Source of the DNA: Alphaproteobacteria bacterium
GTDB taxonomy: Bacteria; Pseudomonadota; Alphaproteobacteria; CACIAM-22H2
Direction of reading: 5' to 3'
Assembly: GCA_016793165.1 (NCBI GenBank)
Contig: JAEULA010000114.1
Location: 62,001-126,000, forward strand
Length of the DNA: 64,000 nt
Notes under the pieces: generated by a model
What the model was told of the DNA's origin: nothing
Databases searched by the model: none
The model's input: the letters and a program-made list of their open reading frames with translations, nothing else
Position numbers and translations under genes: made by a program
Part shown: in pieces, positions 24,096-33,314 of the stretch
Layout of the letters: every line of letters starts with the position of its first letter
Position numbering within the stretch: position 1 is the stretch's first letter

Positions 24096-26078
24096 ATGTC
24101 GCGACGCAAGTCCATCGCTACCCAATCCGACGGCATCTCCGAGACCGATACGGTCGATATCGGCGGGGAGCCCAGCGCGATCCAGGCTGAGCCGGTCGCA
24201 CCCGCCGCGGCTCCATCGGCCGCCGCGGCTCCGTCGGCCGCCGCGGCTCCTTCGGCCCCTCGCGTTGTCTTCATCGACCCGACCGCTGCCGATGGCGGCA
24301 ACGGATCCGCGGGCTCGCCCTTCGATTCCTGGGCCGATGTCACCTTCGAGGCCGGAACGCTCTACCTCCAGCGCGGCGGCACGACTGCCCCGGGGGTCAC
24401 GGTCAGGGGCCACGGCACCGCGGAGGCGCCGATCGTCATCGCTTCCTACGGCGACGGTGCCGCCCGGATCGAGGGTACGGTGATGATCGACGGCGCCAGC
24501 CATGTCGTCGTGAGTGGTCTCGATATCGCCGGCGGACAGGGGCTCGGCGTCTGCGTCACCGGCGGCTCCAGTCATGTCACGATCCAGAACAACGAGATCC
24601 ACGGCGGGTTGACCGGGATCTACCTCACCGGTGCGACGATCGAAAGCGTGGCGATCGTCAACAACCGCATCCACGACAACGACACGAGCGGCGTCTGGAT
24701 CAACGGCGCGCCCGCCTCCGCGACGAATCCTGCGCTGGTCGTCGGCAACACCATCTATCGCAACGGCGAGAGCGGCATCACGCTGTATGGCAGCCACGTC
24801 GTCGTCGACGGCAATACGGTGGTCAACAACGGCCTCGCAGGGCTGCCCGGCACCTCCGCCATCCATGTGTTCGGCGCCGCCCCGGGGGATGGGATGGGCC
24901 GGCTCAACGTCATCTCGAACAACCTTGTCGGCTACCAGCACGAACCGGATTCCTTCGACGGCCACGGCATCCAGCTCGACGTCTTCTCCGGGCAGAATGT
25001 CGTCACCGGCAACCGGGTCTTCGGCAACGACGGACCCGGTCTCACGATCTACAGCTCTGACCGCAACTACATCTCCGGGAACCACCTCCAGGGCAACGGC
25101 GTGGACAGCGTCGGCACCCGCGACGGCGAGCTGATGCAGACGGAGATCTACGTCGCCAACGCCGGGTGGGCGCCGGGCCTCAGCGCCAGCAACGTGATTT
25201 CGGGCAACACCATCGTTACCGCGGTCGAAGGCACCCATGCCGTCGTCGTCACCGGCGGCGCCGAAGCCGCGGGGAACATTGTCGGCACGAATTCGATCAG
25301 TCTCGGCGCGGGGTCTACGGGCTTCGCCTGGGGCGGGACGATCACGAGCGACCTTGCCCAATGGAACAGCCTGAACGGCGCGGACGGGATCAACGATGCC
25401 GGCGGAGCGCTGTCCCAAACCCCGCCGGTCCTCGACGCCTCGCTGCTGGTCCCGGGCTACAGCGCACACTCCACGCTGTTCAACGAGGTGCATGCGGACT
25501 CCTCGAACCGGCTGATCGCCTCGGGCAGCAGCCCGTTGTCCGGCGGCTCGGCGATCGACCGCCTGGCCGGCGACGGCGCGAGCAATTGGATCAACGGCCA
25601 GGGCAGCACCGACTACATCGCTGGCGGCGCCGGCAACGACACCCTCTTCGGCGGCGGCGGCGCGGACATGGTCGGAGGCGGAGCGGGCGACGATTCGGTA
25701 TTCGGTGGCGACGATGGGGACATCCTCACCGGCGGCATCGGCAACGACACGCTTAACGGCGAGGCCGGCCAGGACTGGCTCCGCGGCGGCGACGGCAACG
25801 ACGTCCTGATCGGCGGCGGCGATTTCGACGCGCTGAAGGGCGGCGCGGGCGCCGACATATTCACCGCGACGCGGGGCATGGGTGGCGACCTCATCGAGGA
25901 TTTCGCCGACGGGCAGGACCGGATCGACGTCCGCGACCTCGGCATCACGTCCCTCAGCGGAATGATCATCGTCGGCGGAACCGACGCCACCCTGATCAGC
26001 TTCGGCGGCGAGAACCTGATGGTGCTCCTCAAGGTCGCCCCCGCTTCACTCGGGGCCACCGACTTCATCTTCGCCTGA
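24096..26078 (+). CDS. Secreted right-handed beta-helix protein with C-terminal RTX calcium-binding repeats
   Basis: 660 residues, start behind AAGGAATCGAG. No signal peptide; a low-complexity Ala/Pro/Ser linker at 36-55 is made of three 18-base DNA repeats. Residues 55-480 are a parallel beta-helix of the pectate-lyase/NosD/DUF1565 look, opening VVFIDPTAADGGNGSAGSPF and continuing with repeated N-N-x-I-H/N strings (IQNNEIHGG, IVNNRIHDN, VVGNTIYRN). Residues about 508-590 hold RTX nonapeptides (GGAGNDTLFGGGGADMVGG and on). The end GGENLMVLLKV...ATDFIFA is the serralysin-type C-terminal secretion region. This is the layout of a type I-secreted surface polysaccharide-active or structural protein, for example a lyase or epimerase. 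No type I secretion genes are in the window. Substrate unknown. Confidence 0.86.
   Translation: MSRRKSIATQSDGISETDTVDIGGEPSAIQAEPVAPAAAPSAAAAPSAAAAPSAPRVVFIDPTAADGGNGSAGSPFDSWADVTFEAGTLYLQRGGTTAPGVTVRGHGTAEAPIVIASYGDGAARIEGTVMIDGASHVVVSGLDIAGGQGLGVCVTGGSSHVTIQNNEIHGGLTGIYLTGATIESVAIVNNRIHDNDTSGVWINGAPASATNPALVVGNTIYRNGESGITLYGSHVVVDGNTVVNNGLAGLPGTSAIHVFGAAPGDGMGRLNVISNNLVGYQHEPDSFDGHGIQLDVFSGQNVVTGNRVFGNDGPGLTIYSSDRNYISGNHLQGNGVDSVGTRDGELMQTEIYVANAGWAPGLSASNVISGNTIVTAVEGTHAVVVTGGAEAAGNIVGTNSISLGAGSTGFAWGGTITSDLAQWNSLNGADGINDAGGALSQTPPVLDASLLVPGYSAHSTLFNEVHADSSNRLIASGSSPLSGGSAIDRLAGDGASNWINGQGSTDYIAGGAGNDTLFGGGGADMVGGGAGDDSVFGGDDGDILTGGIGNDTLNGEAGQDWLRGGDGNDVLIGGGDFDALKGGAGADIFTATRGMGGDLIEDFADGQDRIDVRDLGITSLSGMIIVGGTDATLISFGGENLMVLLKVAPASLGATDFIFA
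24204..24257 (+). repeat. Three 18-base tandem repeats inside the RTX protein gene
   Basis: Units begin at 24204, 24222 and 24240, each starting GCCGCGGCTCC and differing only in third-base changes. They encode A-A-A-P-S-A units of the linker between the N-terminal tail and the beta-helix. Such a repeat can change length by slippage without a frameshift. Confidence 0.85.
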
Positions 26079-26421
26079 GCAGGGGCGATTGCGCCGACCT
26101 GGCGCGCGCCTGACGACGCGGTGCGGTTCCTCGGCAGTCGCCCATGCGCCCCATCGTCGCGATCGTCGTCGTCCGCTCGAAGTGGCCGATCGGCCGACAC
26201 GGATCGTGTGCGGCGGAGTAGGGCAGTGGCCGTTCTGCTGAGCGGCTCGAGGCGCCACAATCGCGTCCGTCGCGGACCGTGAACATCGACGAGGCGCAAT
26301 CGGGTCCGGTCGCTCAGCATGCGAGGCGCGGGGCGTCGGCGAATCGCGAGCGGCGGTGTCGCCAATCTCCCCCGTCCGCTTCGCGGCCTGGCCCCTCGGC
26401 GAGCGGGATGGTCGGACGGCT
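26079..26421. other. Gene-free stretch between convergent RTX and dehydrogenase genes
   Basis: 343 bases between two converging genes. A 73-codon minus-strand frame exists here (26065-26286) but has no family signature and odd composition, so I leave it out. No classical terminator hairpin with a T-run was found. Confidence 0.5.
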
Positions 26422-28836
26422 TCAGAGCCGCATGCGCGTGCCGCCCGGATCGTAGGGCGACGACGCGATGATCCTCGCCTTCCGCTCGATGCCCACGACA
26501 TGAGTCGCGAACTCGGTCCCGACATCCGCGTGCGCGCGGTCGACCAGCGCCATGCCGATGCTCTTGCCGATTGTGTGCCCGAAGGCTCCTGACGTGATGT
26601 AGCCGGCGCGCGCCGCGCCGCGCCACACCGGCTCCCAGCTCGAGGGATCCGCGTCGCCGGCCTCGACCTCGAGCGTCACGAGACGCCGCGCGGCCCCCCG
26701 GTCGCGCTCCGCGAGCGCCTTGTCGCGGCCGATGAAGCCCCGCTTGTCGAAGTCGATCCAGCGGTCGAGACCGGACTCGCCGGGCGTGTAGACCTGGGTG
26801 AATTCGCGATTCCAGAGGCCGAAGGACTTCTCGATGCGCAGGCTCAGCATCGCGTTGAAGCCGTATTCGGCCAGCCCGAGATCGGCGCCGGCCTTCTTCA
26901 GCGTGCGATAGAGCGGCAGGTGCTCCACCGCCGGCACGTTGATCTCGTAGCCGAGCTCGCCGACGACCGACAGGCGGCCGACTCTGGCGCGGCTCATGCC
27001 GATGTCGAGCACGCGGCAGCGCATGAAGGGAAAGGCCGCGTTGGAGACGTCGGCATTGCGGACGACCGCGGCGAGGAGCTCGCGCGAACGCGGACCCGAG
27101 ATCGAGAAGCCGACCCAGTCGTCCGAGATGTCGCGGACCGAGACGCCGTCCTCGAGATGGTCCTGGAACCAGCGCATGTGCCACTGGCGGAGGTAATAGG
27201 ACCCCATGATCCACCAACAGCCATCGCCCCAGTTGAACACGGTGAGGTCGCCGCGCAGTCGGCCGGAGGGTGCGAGCATCGGTGCGAGCGCGCAGCGACC
27301 GGGGGCGGGCAGCCGCGAGGCGAACAGGCGATCCAGCCAATGCTCCGCCTTCGGCCCCGACACCGCGTAGCGGGAGAAGGCCGAGATATCGAGCAGGCCG
27401 ACGCCCTCGCGCACGGCGCGGCATTCCCTGCCGACGATGTCGTGGGCGTTCGAGCGCTTGAGCGTCGGCTTCTCGACGAAGTCGGGCGAGGGCGCGACAT
27501 AGAGCGGGATCTCGAGTCCCCAGAGCACGCCCCAGCGCATGCCGTTCGCACTCATCGCGTCGTAGGCGGGCGCGGTGCGCAGCGGGCGCCCGGCCCAGAG
27601 CTGCTCGTTGGGATAGCTCATCACGAAGCGGCGCGAATAGAATTGGCCGGTGGTCTGGCGCAGATACTCGCGGTTCGCCGCCCAGCTGCCGTAGCGCGCG
27701 ATGTCCATGCCGTAGATGTCGGTCGACGGCTCGCCGTGGATCATCATCTCGGCGAGGCTGAGGCCTACGCCGCCCCCTTGGAGGAAGCCCGCCATCACGC
27801 CGCAGGCGGTCCAGTAGTTGCGCACGCCCGGTGCTTGACCGACCAGCGGATTGCCGTCGGGCGTGAAGGTGAAGGAGCCGTTGACCCATTTCTTGATCCC
27901 GACCTTCTGCAGGGCCGGGAAGCGGCGGAAGCCGATCTCGAGCTCCGGCGCGATGCGGTCGATGTCCTCCTGGTTCAGCTCGATGCCGAAATCCCAGGGC
28001 GCGCCCTCCATTCGCCAGTGTTTGTAGTTCCGCTCGTAGAGCCCGATGAGAAGCCCCTTGCCCTCCTGGCGGGTGTAGGTGAAGCCCTCGAGGTCGACGA
28101 TGACCGGCAGCTCGGAGGACCGCGCCGCGATCTCCGGGATGGTCTCGGTGACCAGGTAGTGGTGCTCCATCGGCGTGACCGGGAGGTCGATGCCGGCCAT
28201 CAGGCCGACCTGCTTGGCCCAGAGGCCGCCGCAGTTGACGACGTGCTCGCAGCCGATCGTGCCTTTCTCGGTCACCACGTCCCAGCCGTCGGACGTGCGG
28301 TGCAGCTCGAGCGCGCGTGCATGTTCGATGACCGTGGCGCCGCGTTTGCGCGCAGCACCGGCATAGGCATAGGTCGTGCCGTAGGTGTCGACGTGCCCTT
28401 CGTTGAGATCGTAGAGCCCGCCGAGCACGTCGCTCACGTCGAGCAGCGGGTGCATCGCCTTGATCTCGTCCCGGGTCACGAGGCGCGCGGTGTCGATGCC
28501 CATGGTCTGGAAGATTCGGTAGGCGGCCTGCAGCCACTCCCAGCGCTCGGGCGCGCTGGCGACGTTGATGCCGCCGGTCATGTGCAGGCCGACGTCGTGA
28601 CCGGACTCGGCCTGGATCTCCTTGAGCAGCTTGATCGTGTAGGCCTGGAGGGCCGCGATGTTCGGATCGGCGTTGAGCGCGTGCACGATGCCGGCGGCGT
28701 GCCAGCTCGATCCCGAGGTCAGGACGTTGCGCTCGACCAGCGCGACGTCCGTCCAGCCCAGCTTCGCGAGATGATAGAGGACGGAGCAGCCGACCACGCC
28801 GCCGCCGATCACGACGACCCGATAGTGTGACTTCAT
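26422..28836 (-). CDS. FAD-dependent dimethylglycine/sarcosine dehydrogenase fused to a GcvT-like domain
   Basis: 804 residues. N-terminal DAO-type FAD domain with the dinucleotide fold VVVIGGGVVGCSVLYHLAK and SGSSWHAAGI, where His46 is the likely site of covalent FAD as in dimethylglycine dehydrogenase. EMMIHGEPSTDIYGMDI and RFFSRR-like strings follow. From about residue 430 a GcvT (aminomethyltransferase) region binds tetrahydrofolate: GVGLLDISAFSRYAVSGP, ISDDWVGFSISGPRSRELL, and the C-terminal GcvT_C part with DKRGFIGRDKAL and TSGAFGHTIGKSIGMALVD. The enzyme oxidises N-methyl groups and passes the formaldehyde unit to folate. In context with the MttB-like methyltransferase it suggests stepwise demethylation of betaine-type compounds. 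Confidence 0.92.
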   Translation of the reverse strand: MKSHYRVVVIGGGVVGCSVLYHLAKLGWTDVALVERNVLTSGSSWHAAGIVHALNADPNIAALQAYTIKLLKEIQAESGHDVGLHMTGGINVASAPERWEWLQAAYRIFQTMGIDTARLVTRDEIKAMHPLLDVSDVLGGLYDLNEGHVDTYGTTYAYAGAARKRGATVIEHARALELHRTSDGWDVVTEKGTIGCEHVVNCGGLWAKQVGLMAGIDLPVTPMEHHYLVTETIPEIAARSSELPVIVDLEGFTYTRQEGKGLLIGLYERNYKHWRMEGAPWDFGIELNQEDIDRIAPELEIGFRRFPALQKVGIKKWVNGSFTFTPDGNPLVGQAPGVRNYWTACGVMAGFLQGGGVGLSLAEMMIHGEPSTDIYGMDIARYGSWAANREYLRQTTGQFYSRRFVMSYPNEQLWAGRPLRTAPAYDAMSANGMRWGVLWGLEIPLYVAPSPDFVEKPTLKRSNAHDIVGRECRAVREGVGLLDISAFSRYAVSGPKAEHWLDRLFASRLPAPGRCALAPMLAPSGRLRGDLTVFNWGDGCWWIMGSYYLRQWHMRWFQDHLEDGVSVRDISDDWVGFSISGPRSRELLAAVVRNADVSNAAFPFMRCRVLDIGMSRARVGRLSVVGELGYEINVPAVEHLPLYRTLKKAGADLGLAEYGFNAMLSLRIEKSFGLWNREFTQVYTPGESGLDRWIDFDKRGFIGRDKALAERDRGAARRLVTLEVEAGDADPSSWEPVWRGAARAGYITSGAFGHTIGKSIGMALVDRAHADVGTEFATHVVGIERKARIIASSPYDPGGTRMRL

Positions 28837-28972
28837 GCAGCAGTCTCCCCCCGAGACTCCTCAACTCTAGCGCTCCAGCCGGTCTCCACGAAGAGGGCGT
28901 CGGATGCGGTGCGCGATTGCGTCTTGCGGCTCCGGTGCTTCAGACTGGCGCGACCAGCGGGGGGAGGACGTG

Positions 28973-31003
28973 ATGCGGATCGTCGAGAGGCTTCCGGTGC
29001 CGATCCGCGTCGTCGAGAACGTCTTCATACCGCTGAGCGACGGGTCGCGGGTCGCGGCCAAGCTCTGGATCCCCGAGGATGCCGAGAGCAGGCCGGTGCC
29101 CGTGGTGATGGAGTACATCCCGTATCGCAAGCGGGACTTCACCGCGCGGCGGGACGCGCAGGCCCATGCCTACCTGGCCGGCCACGGCTACGCCTCGATC
29201 CGTGTCGACTGCCGTGGCGCCGGCGACTCGGACGGGCTCATGCACGACGAGTATCTGGCGCAGGAGCTCGAGGACGGCGCCGAGGTGATCGGCTGGCTCG
29301 CGGCACAACCCTGGTCCACCGGCAAGGTCGGCATGTTCGGCGGCTCCTGGGGCGGGTTCAATTCGCTGCAGGTTGCCGCGCTGCGGCCCGCGGCGCTGAA
29401 GGCCATCATCACGGTGGTCTCGACCGACGACCGCTATGCCGACGACATGCACTACATGGGCGGCGCGGTGCTCAACGACATGCTGTCCTGGGGGCAGCAG
29501 TTCTTCGCCCAGCGCGGCCGTCCGCCCGATCCCGCGATCGTGGGCGAGCGGTGGCGCGAGATGTGGACGCGCCGGCTGGACGCGATCCACCCGCAGCTCG
29601 TCGACTGGATGACGCATCAGCGCCGCGACGCATTCTGGAAGCACGGGTCGATCTGCGAGGACTATTCGGCGATCGAGTGCGCCGTCTATGCGATCGGCGG
29701 CTGGGTCGACGGCTATTCGAATGCCGTCTTCCGCATGATGAAGGGGCTCACCTGTCCGAAGAAGGCGCTCGTCGGCCCGTGGGGACACGGCCGGCCGCAC
29801 TTCGCCTATCCGGGCCCGATGGTCGGCTATCTGCAGGAGCAGCTGCGCTGGTGGGATCACTGGCTCAAGGGCCGCGACACCGGGATCATGCGCGAGCCGG
29901 CGTTCAAGGCCTGGATGCAGGACAGCGTCGAGCCGAAGTCCTTCTACGAGTTCCGTCAGGGGCGCTGGATCACCGAGCCGTCCTGGCCGACGCCGAATCT
30001 GCGCGACAGGCGCTACGTGCTGTCATCCGGCACGCTGTCCGAAGGCGACGAAGCGGCGGCGGGTCCGGTGCTCTCGATCCGGTCGCCGGAGACCGTCGGT
30101 ATCGCCGGCGGCGAATGGTGTCCGTTCGGCCTGGGCGGCGTCGGGCCCGAACTGCCGCTCGACCAGCGCATGGACGATGGCGGCTCGCTCGTCTTCGACT
30201 CGGCACCGCTGGCCGAGCGCCTCGAGATCCTCGGCGCGCCGATCGCGGAGCTTGCCTTGTCCGCGGACAAGCCGCGCGCGAACCTGATCGTGCGCCTTTC
30301 GGACATCCGGCCCGACGGCTCGGTTCTCCGCGTCACCTATGGCGTGCTGAACCTGACGCATCGCGACAGCCACGAGACGCCTGCACCGCTCGAGCCAGGA
30401 CGGATCTACAGGGTCCGCCTGGCGCTCAACGAGATCGCCCACGTGTTTCCCGCCGGACATCGGCTGAGGATCGCGATCTCGACCGCCTATTGGCCGATCC
30501 TGTTCCCGTCTCCGGATCGGGCGATGCTGTCGATCGTCTGCGGCACCAGCAGCGTGACGCTGCCGCAGAGGCCGCCGCGCGCCGAGGACGCGGCGGTGCC
30601 GGATCTTCCTCCGCCCGAGGGCGCGCCGCTTCTGCCGGCCGAGACGGCGCGGGCCGCGAGCGTCGTCCGCACGCTCAAGCACGATGTCGGCTCCGGGCGG
30701 GTCGAGTATCGGATCGATCGCGACGACGGCCGCCTCAAGCTCCTGCACAGCGGCACGTTCGTCGAGACCGTGAAGTCGAACGTGTACCGCATCAAGGACG
30801 ACGATCCCCTGGCGGCGGAGTCGACGGTGACCGTCACCTACAAGCTCGAGCGGCCCGGCTGGAACATCGAGATCCGGACGGCCGTGACTCTGACCGGCGA
30901 CGCCATGCGATTCCGGCTCGTCACGGACTTCGACGCCTTCGAGGGCGATGTGCGGGTCTGCAGCCGCAGCTGGGACGACCGCATCGCGCGCGATCTCGTC
31001 TGA
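28973..31003 (+). CDS. CocE/NonD-family alpha/beta hydrolase (copy 1)
   Basis: 676 residues from ATG 28973 (a GTG codon just before is an alternative). X-Pro dipeptidyl-peptidase S15 N-terminal domain with nucleophile Ser125 in GGSWGGFNS, acid Asp in GGWVDGYSNAV and His in GPWGHGRPH, then the C-terminal jelly-roll domain of cocaine esterase-like proteins (SLVFDSAPLAERLEILGAP, PAGHRLRIAIS). A further C-terminal region of about 130 residues (from VRTLKHDVGSGRVEYRID) is longer than in CocE itself. No signal peptide, so cytoplasmic. Family members cleave ester or amide bonds of varied acyl compounds. It shares about half its residues with the next gene. Confidence 0.9.
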   Translation: MRIVERLPVPIRVVENVFIPLSDGSRVAAKLWIPEDAESRPVPVVMEYIPYRKRDFTARRDAQAHAYLAGHGYASIRVDCRGAGDSDGLMHDEYLAQELEDGAEVIGWLAAQPWSTGKVGMFGGSWGGFNSLQVAALRPAALKAIITVVSTDDRYADDMHYMGGAVLNDMLSWGQQFFAQRGRPPDPAIVGERWREMWTRRLDAIHPQLVDWMTHQRRDAFWKHGSICEDYSAIECAVYAIGGWVDGYSNAVFRMMKGLTCPKKALVGPWGHGRPHFAYPGPMVGYLQEQLRWWDHWLKGRDTGIMREPAFKAWMQDSVEPKSFYEFRQGRWITEPSWPTPNLRDRRYVLSSGTLSEGDEAAAGPVLSIRSPETVGIAGGEWCPFGLGGVGPELPLDQRMDDGGSLVFDSAPLAERLEILGAPIAELALSADKPRANLIVRLSDIRPDGSVLRVTYGVLNLTHRDSHETPAPLEPGRIYRVRLALNEIAHVFPAGHRLRIAISTAYWPILFPSPDRAMLSIVCGTSSVTLPQRPPRAEDAAVPDLPPPEGAPLLPAETARAASVVRTLKHDVGSGRVEYRIDRDDGRLKLLHSGTFVETVKSNVYRIKDDDPLAAESTVTVTYKLERPGWNIEIRTAVTLTGDAMRFRLVTDFDAFEGDVRVCSRSWDDRIARDLV

Positions 31004-31036
31004 CGGGACTCCGCGCGCGTCATCGTCCCGCCACTC

Positions 31037-31076
31037 CTGCCCCCTCCTTCTCGCTGCGCGGAGAGGAGGGGAGCGC
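31037..31076 (+). repeat. GC-rich intergenic hairpin, possibly related to the 38.6 and 47.1 kb repeats
   Basis: Imperfect inverted repeat (CCCCCTCCTTCTC, then GCTGCGC, then GGAGAGGAGGGG) between the two CocE genes. The CGCTGCGCG centre and C-rich arm recall the larger intergenic repeats at 38.6 and 47.1 kb. It may act as a weak terminator or mRNA-stabilising hairpin. Confidence 0.4.
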
Positions 31077-31240
31077 CTCGACTCCCAGCCTCGCGACGCG
31101 AGGAGGGGCGGCCGCGAACCGGCTGACGGGGTGGTGTCGCGCGGCTAGATGCAGGTTTCCCGATCAGCGCGCGACGGCGGTAGTGACGCCGGTGGGGTGT
31201 CGACACTAGGCTCAACGGTCGGCATGACGGGGGAATGCGC

Positions 31241-33253
31241 ATGAGCACGATCGAGTCCTATCCGCAGGCGTTCCGCGAGATCGCCAACGAGTGGATCCCG
31301 CTCGCCGACGGCACGCGGCTGGCGGCGCGGATGTGGATGCCGGTCGACGCGGCGGCGAAGCCGGTGCCGGCGATCCTCGAGTACATCCCGTATCGAAAGC
31401 GCGACGGCACGGCGCCGCGCGACGCGTTCATTCATCCGTACTTCGCCGGTCACGGCTTCGCCTCGGTGCGGGTCGACATTCGCGGCTCGGGCGAGTCCGA
31501 CGGCGTGCTGACCGACGAGTATCTGCCGCTCGAGCTCAGCGACGCCTGCGAGGTCATCGCCTGGCTCGCGCGCCAACCCTGGTGCACCGGTGCCGTCGGA
31601 ATGATGGGGAACTCGTGGGGCGGCTTCAATGCGCTGCAGGTCGCCGCCCTGCGGCCGCCGGCGCTGAAGGCGATCATCACGTCATGCTCGACCGACGACC
31701 GCTACGCCGACGACATCCACTACATGGGCGGATGCCTGCTCAACGACAACATGAAGTGGGCATCGACGATGTTCTCGCACAACACGCGTCCGCCAGATCC
31801 GGCGCTTGCCGGCGAAGGCTGGCGCGAGTCGTGGCTGAAGCGCCTCGAGGGCAGCGGCCTGTGGATCGACACCTGGCTGCGCCACCAGCGCCGCGACGCC
31901 TTCTGGAAGCACGGCTCGGTCTGCGAGGATTTCGGCGCGATCCAGGTGCCGGTCTTCGCCGTGGGCGGCTGGGCGGACGGCTACTCGAACGCGATTCCGC
32001 GCCTGCTCGCCGGCCTCAAGGTGCCGCGCCTCGCCTGGATCGGGCAGTGGGCGCATCGCTACCCGCACATGTCGGCGCCGGGTCCCGCGGTCGGCTTCCT
32101 GCAGGACGCCGTGCGGTGGTGGAACCACTGGCTGCGCGGCCAGGATACCGGGATCATGAACGGTCCGATGCTGCGGGCCTACATGCAGGACTACGTGCCG
32201 CCGCGCGCCTACCTGCCGAGCGTCGCCGGCCGCTGGATCGGCGAGAGCGCGTGGCCGAGCGCCAACGTGACGCCGCAGCGCTGGTTCCTCAATGCCGGAC
32301 GGCTCGAGCGCAACGCAGGCCGCGCGGCGGGGCTCTCGATCCGCTCGCCGCTCGACACCGGCCTCTTCGCCGGCCGCTGGTGCGGGCATGGCCTCGGCCC
32401 CGACCTGCCGACCGATCAGCGCGCCGAGGACGCGGGCTCGCTCGTCTTCGACTCCGACCTGTTCGCCGAGCGGGTCGAGCTGCTCGGCGCGCCGGTGGTC
32501 GAGCTCGAGCTCAGCGCCGACAAGCCGCAGGCGATGATCGCCGTGCGCCTCAACGACATCGCGCCGGACGGCGCCGTGACGCGCGTGACCTACGGCCTGC
32601 TCAATCTCTCGCATCGCGACAGCCACGAATTTCCCGAGCCGCTTGTGCCGGGGAGGCGATACCGGGTCCGCGTGCAGCTCAACGACGTCGGGCAGGCGAT
32701 CGAGCCGGGGCATCGGCTGCGCCTCGCGATCTCGACGAGCTACTGGCCGATCGCCTGGTCGTCACCGGAACTGGCGACGGTGACGGTCCACGCGGGCGCG
32801 AGCGTGCTCGACCTGCCGGTGCGTGCGCCCCAGGCGTCGGATGCGGGAGCCGGCCTGCCGCCGGCCGTGCTGCCGGCACCGCTGGCGGTCACGACACTGC
32901 GGGCGGGCGGCGAGCGTCGGCTCGTGACGCGCGACGTGGCGAGCGGCCTGAGCCATGTCGAGGTCGGCGACGACCAGGGGCTCAAGCGCTACGACGCCAT
33001 CGACCTGACGATGAGCAGCGCCACCGAGGCGCGCTATTCGATCCATCCGGACCGGCCGGAATCCGCGCGCGCCGAGGTCGGCTGGACGGTCACGATGGCG
33101 CGCGGGCCGTGGTCGATCGAGACACGGACCCGCACGGTGATGACGTCGACGCCGACGGCCTTTCGCCTGCGCGCCACGCTCGACGCCTGGGACGGCGAGA
33201 CCCGCGTCGCCTCGAAGGAGTGGGATTCGACCATCCCGCGCGACAACGTGTGA
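31241..33253 (+). CDS. CocE/NonD-family alpha/beta hydrolase (copy 2)
   Basis: 670 residues from ATG 31241; an in-frame ATG six bases earlier is possible, but the later one is better spaced from GGGGG. Same layout as copy 1: nucleophile Ser in GNSWGGFNALQ, acid Asp in GGWADGYSNAI, His in GQWAHRYPH, then the jelly roll (SLVFDSDLFAERVELLGAP, PGHRLRLAIS) and the extra C-terminal region ending RVASKEWDSTIPRDNV, which matches the copy 1 ending RVCSRSWDDRIARDLV. A tandem duplicate separated by 237 bases. Changes around the oxyanion region (IPYRKRDGTAPRD versus RDFTARRD) hint at a different acyl specificity. Confidence 0.89.
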   Translation: MSTIESYPQAFREIANEWIPLADGTRLAARMWMPVDAAAKPVPAILEYIPYRKRDGTAPRDAFIHPYFAGHGFASVRVDIRGSGESDGVLTDEYLPLELSDACEVIAWLARQPWCTGAVGMMGNSWGGFNALQVAALRPPALKAIITSCSTDDRYADDIHYMGGCLLNDNMKWASTMFSHNTRPPDPALAGEGWRESWLKRLEGSGLWIDTWLRHQRRDAFWKHGSVCEDFGAIQVPVFAVGGWADGYSNAIPRLLAGLKVPRLAWIGQWAHRYPHMSAPGPAVGFLQDAVRWWNHWLRGQDTGIMNGPMLRAYMQDYVPPRAYLPSVAGRWIGESAWPSANVTPQRWFLNAGRLERNAGRAAGLSIRSPLDTGLFAGRWCGHGLGPDLPTDQRAEDAGSLVFDSDLFAERVELLGAPVVELELSADKPQAMIAVRLNDIAPDGAVTRVTYGLLNLSHRDSHEFPEPLVPGRRYRVRVQLNDVGQAIEPGHRLRLAISTSYWPIAWSSPELATVTVHAGASVLDLPVRAPQASDAGAGLPPAVLPAPLAVTTLRAGGERRLVTRDVASGLSHVEVGDDQGLKRYDAIDLTMSSATEARYSIHPDRPESARAEVGWTVTMARGPWSIETRTRTVMTSTPTAFRLRATLDAWDGETRVASKEWDSTIPRDNV

Positions 33254-33274
33254 ATCGTGCGCCTTCGACCTGCT

Positions 33275-33299
33275 CGCCTGCCCGGATTGCGGGCAGGCG
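33275..33299. terminator. Hairpin between convergent CocE copy 2 and cupin genes
   Basis: Perfect 10-base-pair stem CGCCTGCCCG / CGGGCAGGCG with loop GATTG, 22 bases after the CocE stop and 15 bases after the cupin stop on the other strand. There is no T-run, so it is a hairpin able to end or protect transcripts from both sides rather than a textbook intrinsic terminator. Confidence 0.5.
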
Positions 33300-33314
33300 G
33301 TCGAGGGGCCGGCG

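Noticed and set aside
26065..26286. 73-codon minus-strand frame in the gap after the RTX gene
   Set aside because: No ribosome site, no recognisable family and biased composition; overlaps the end of the RTX gene.
25613..28864. Minus-strand frame of about 1080 codons across the dehydrogenase gene
   Set aside because: Overlaps the real dehydrogenase in another frame on the same strand and has Arg-rich, motif-free content.
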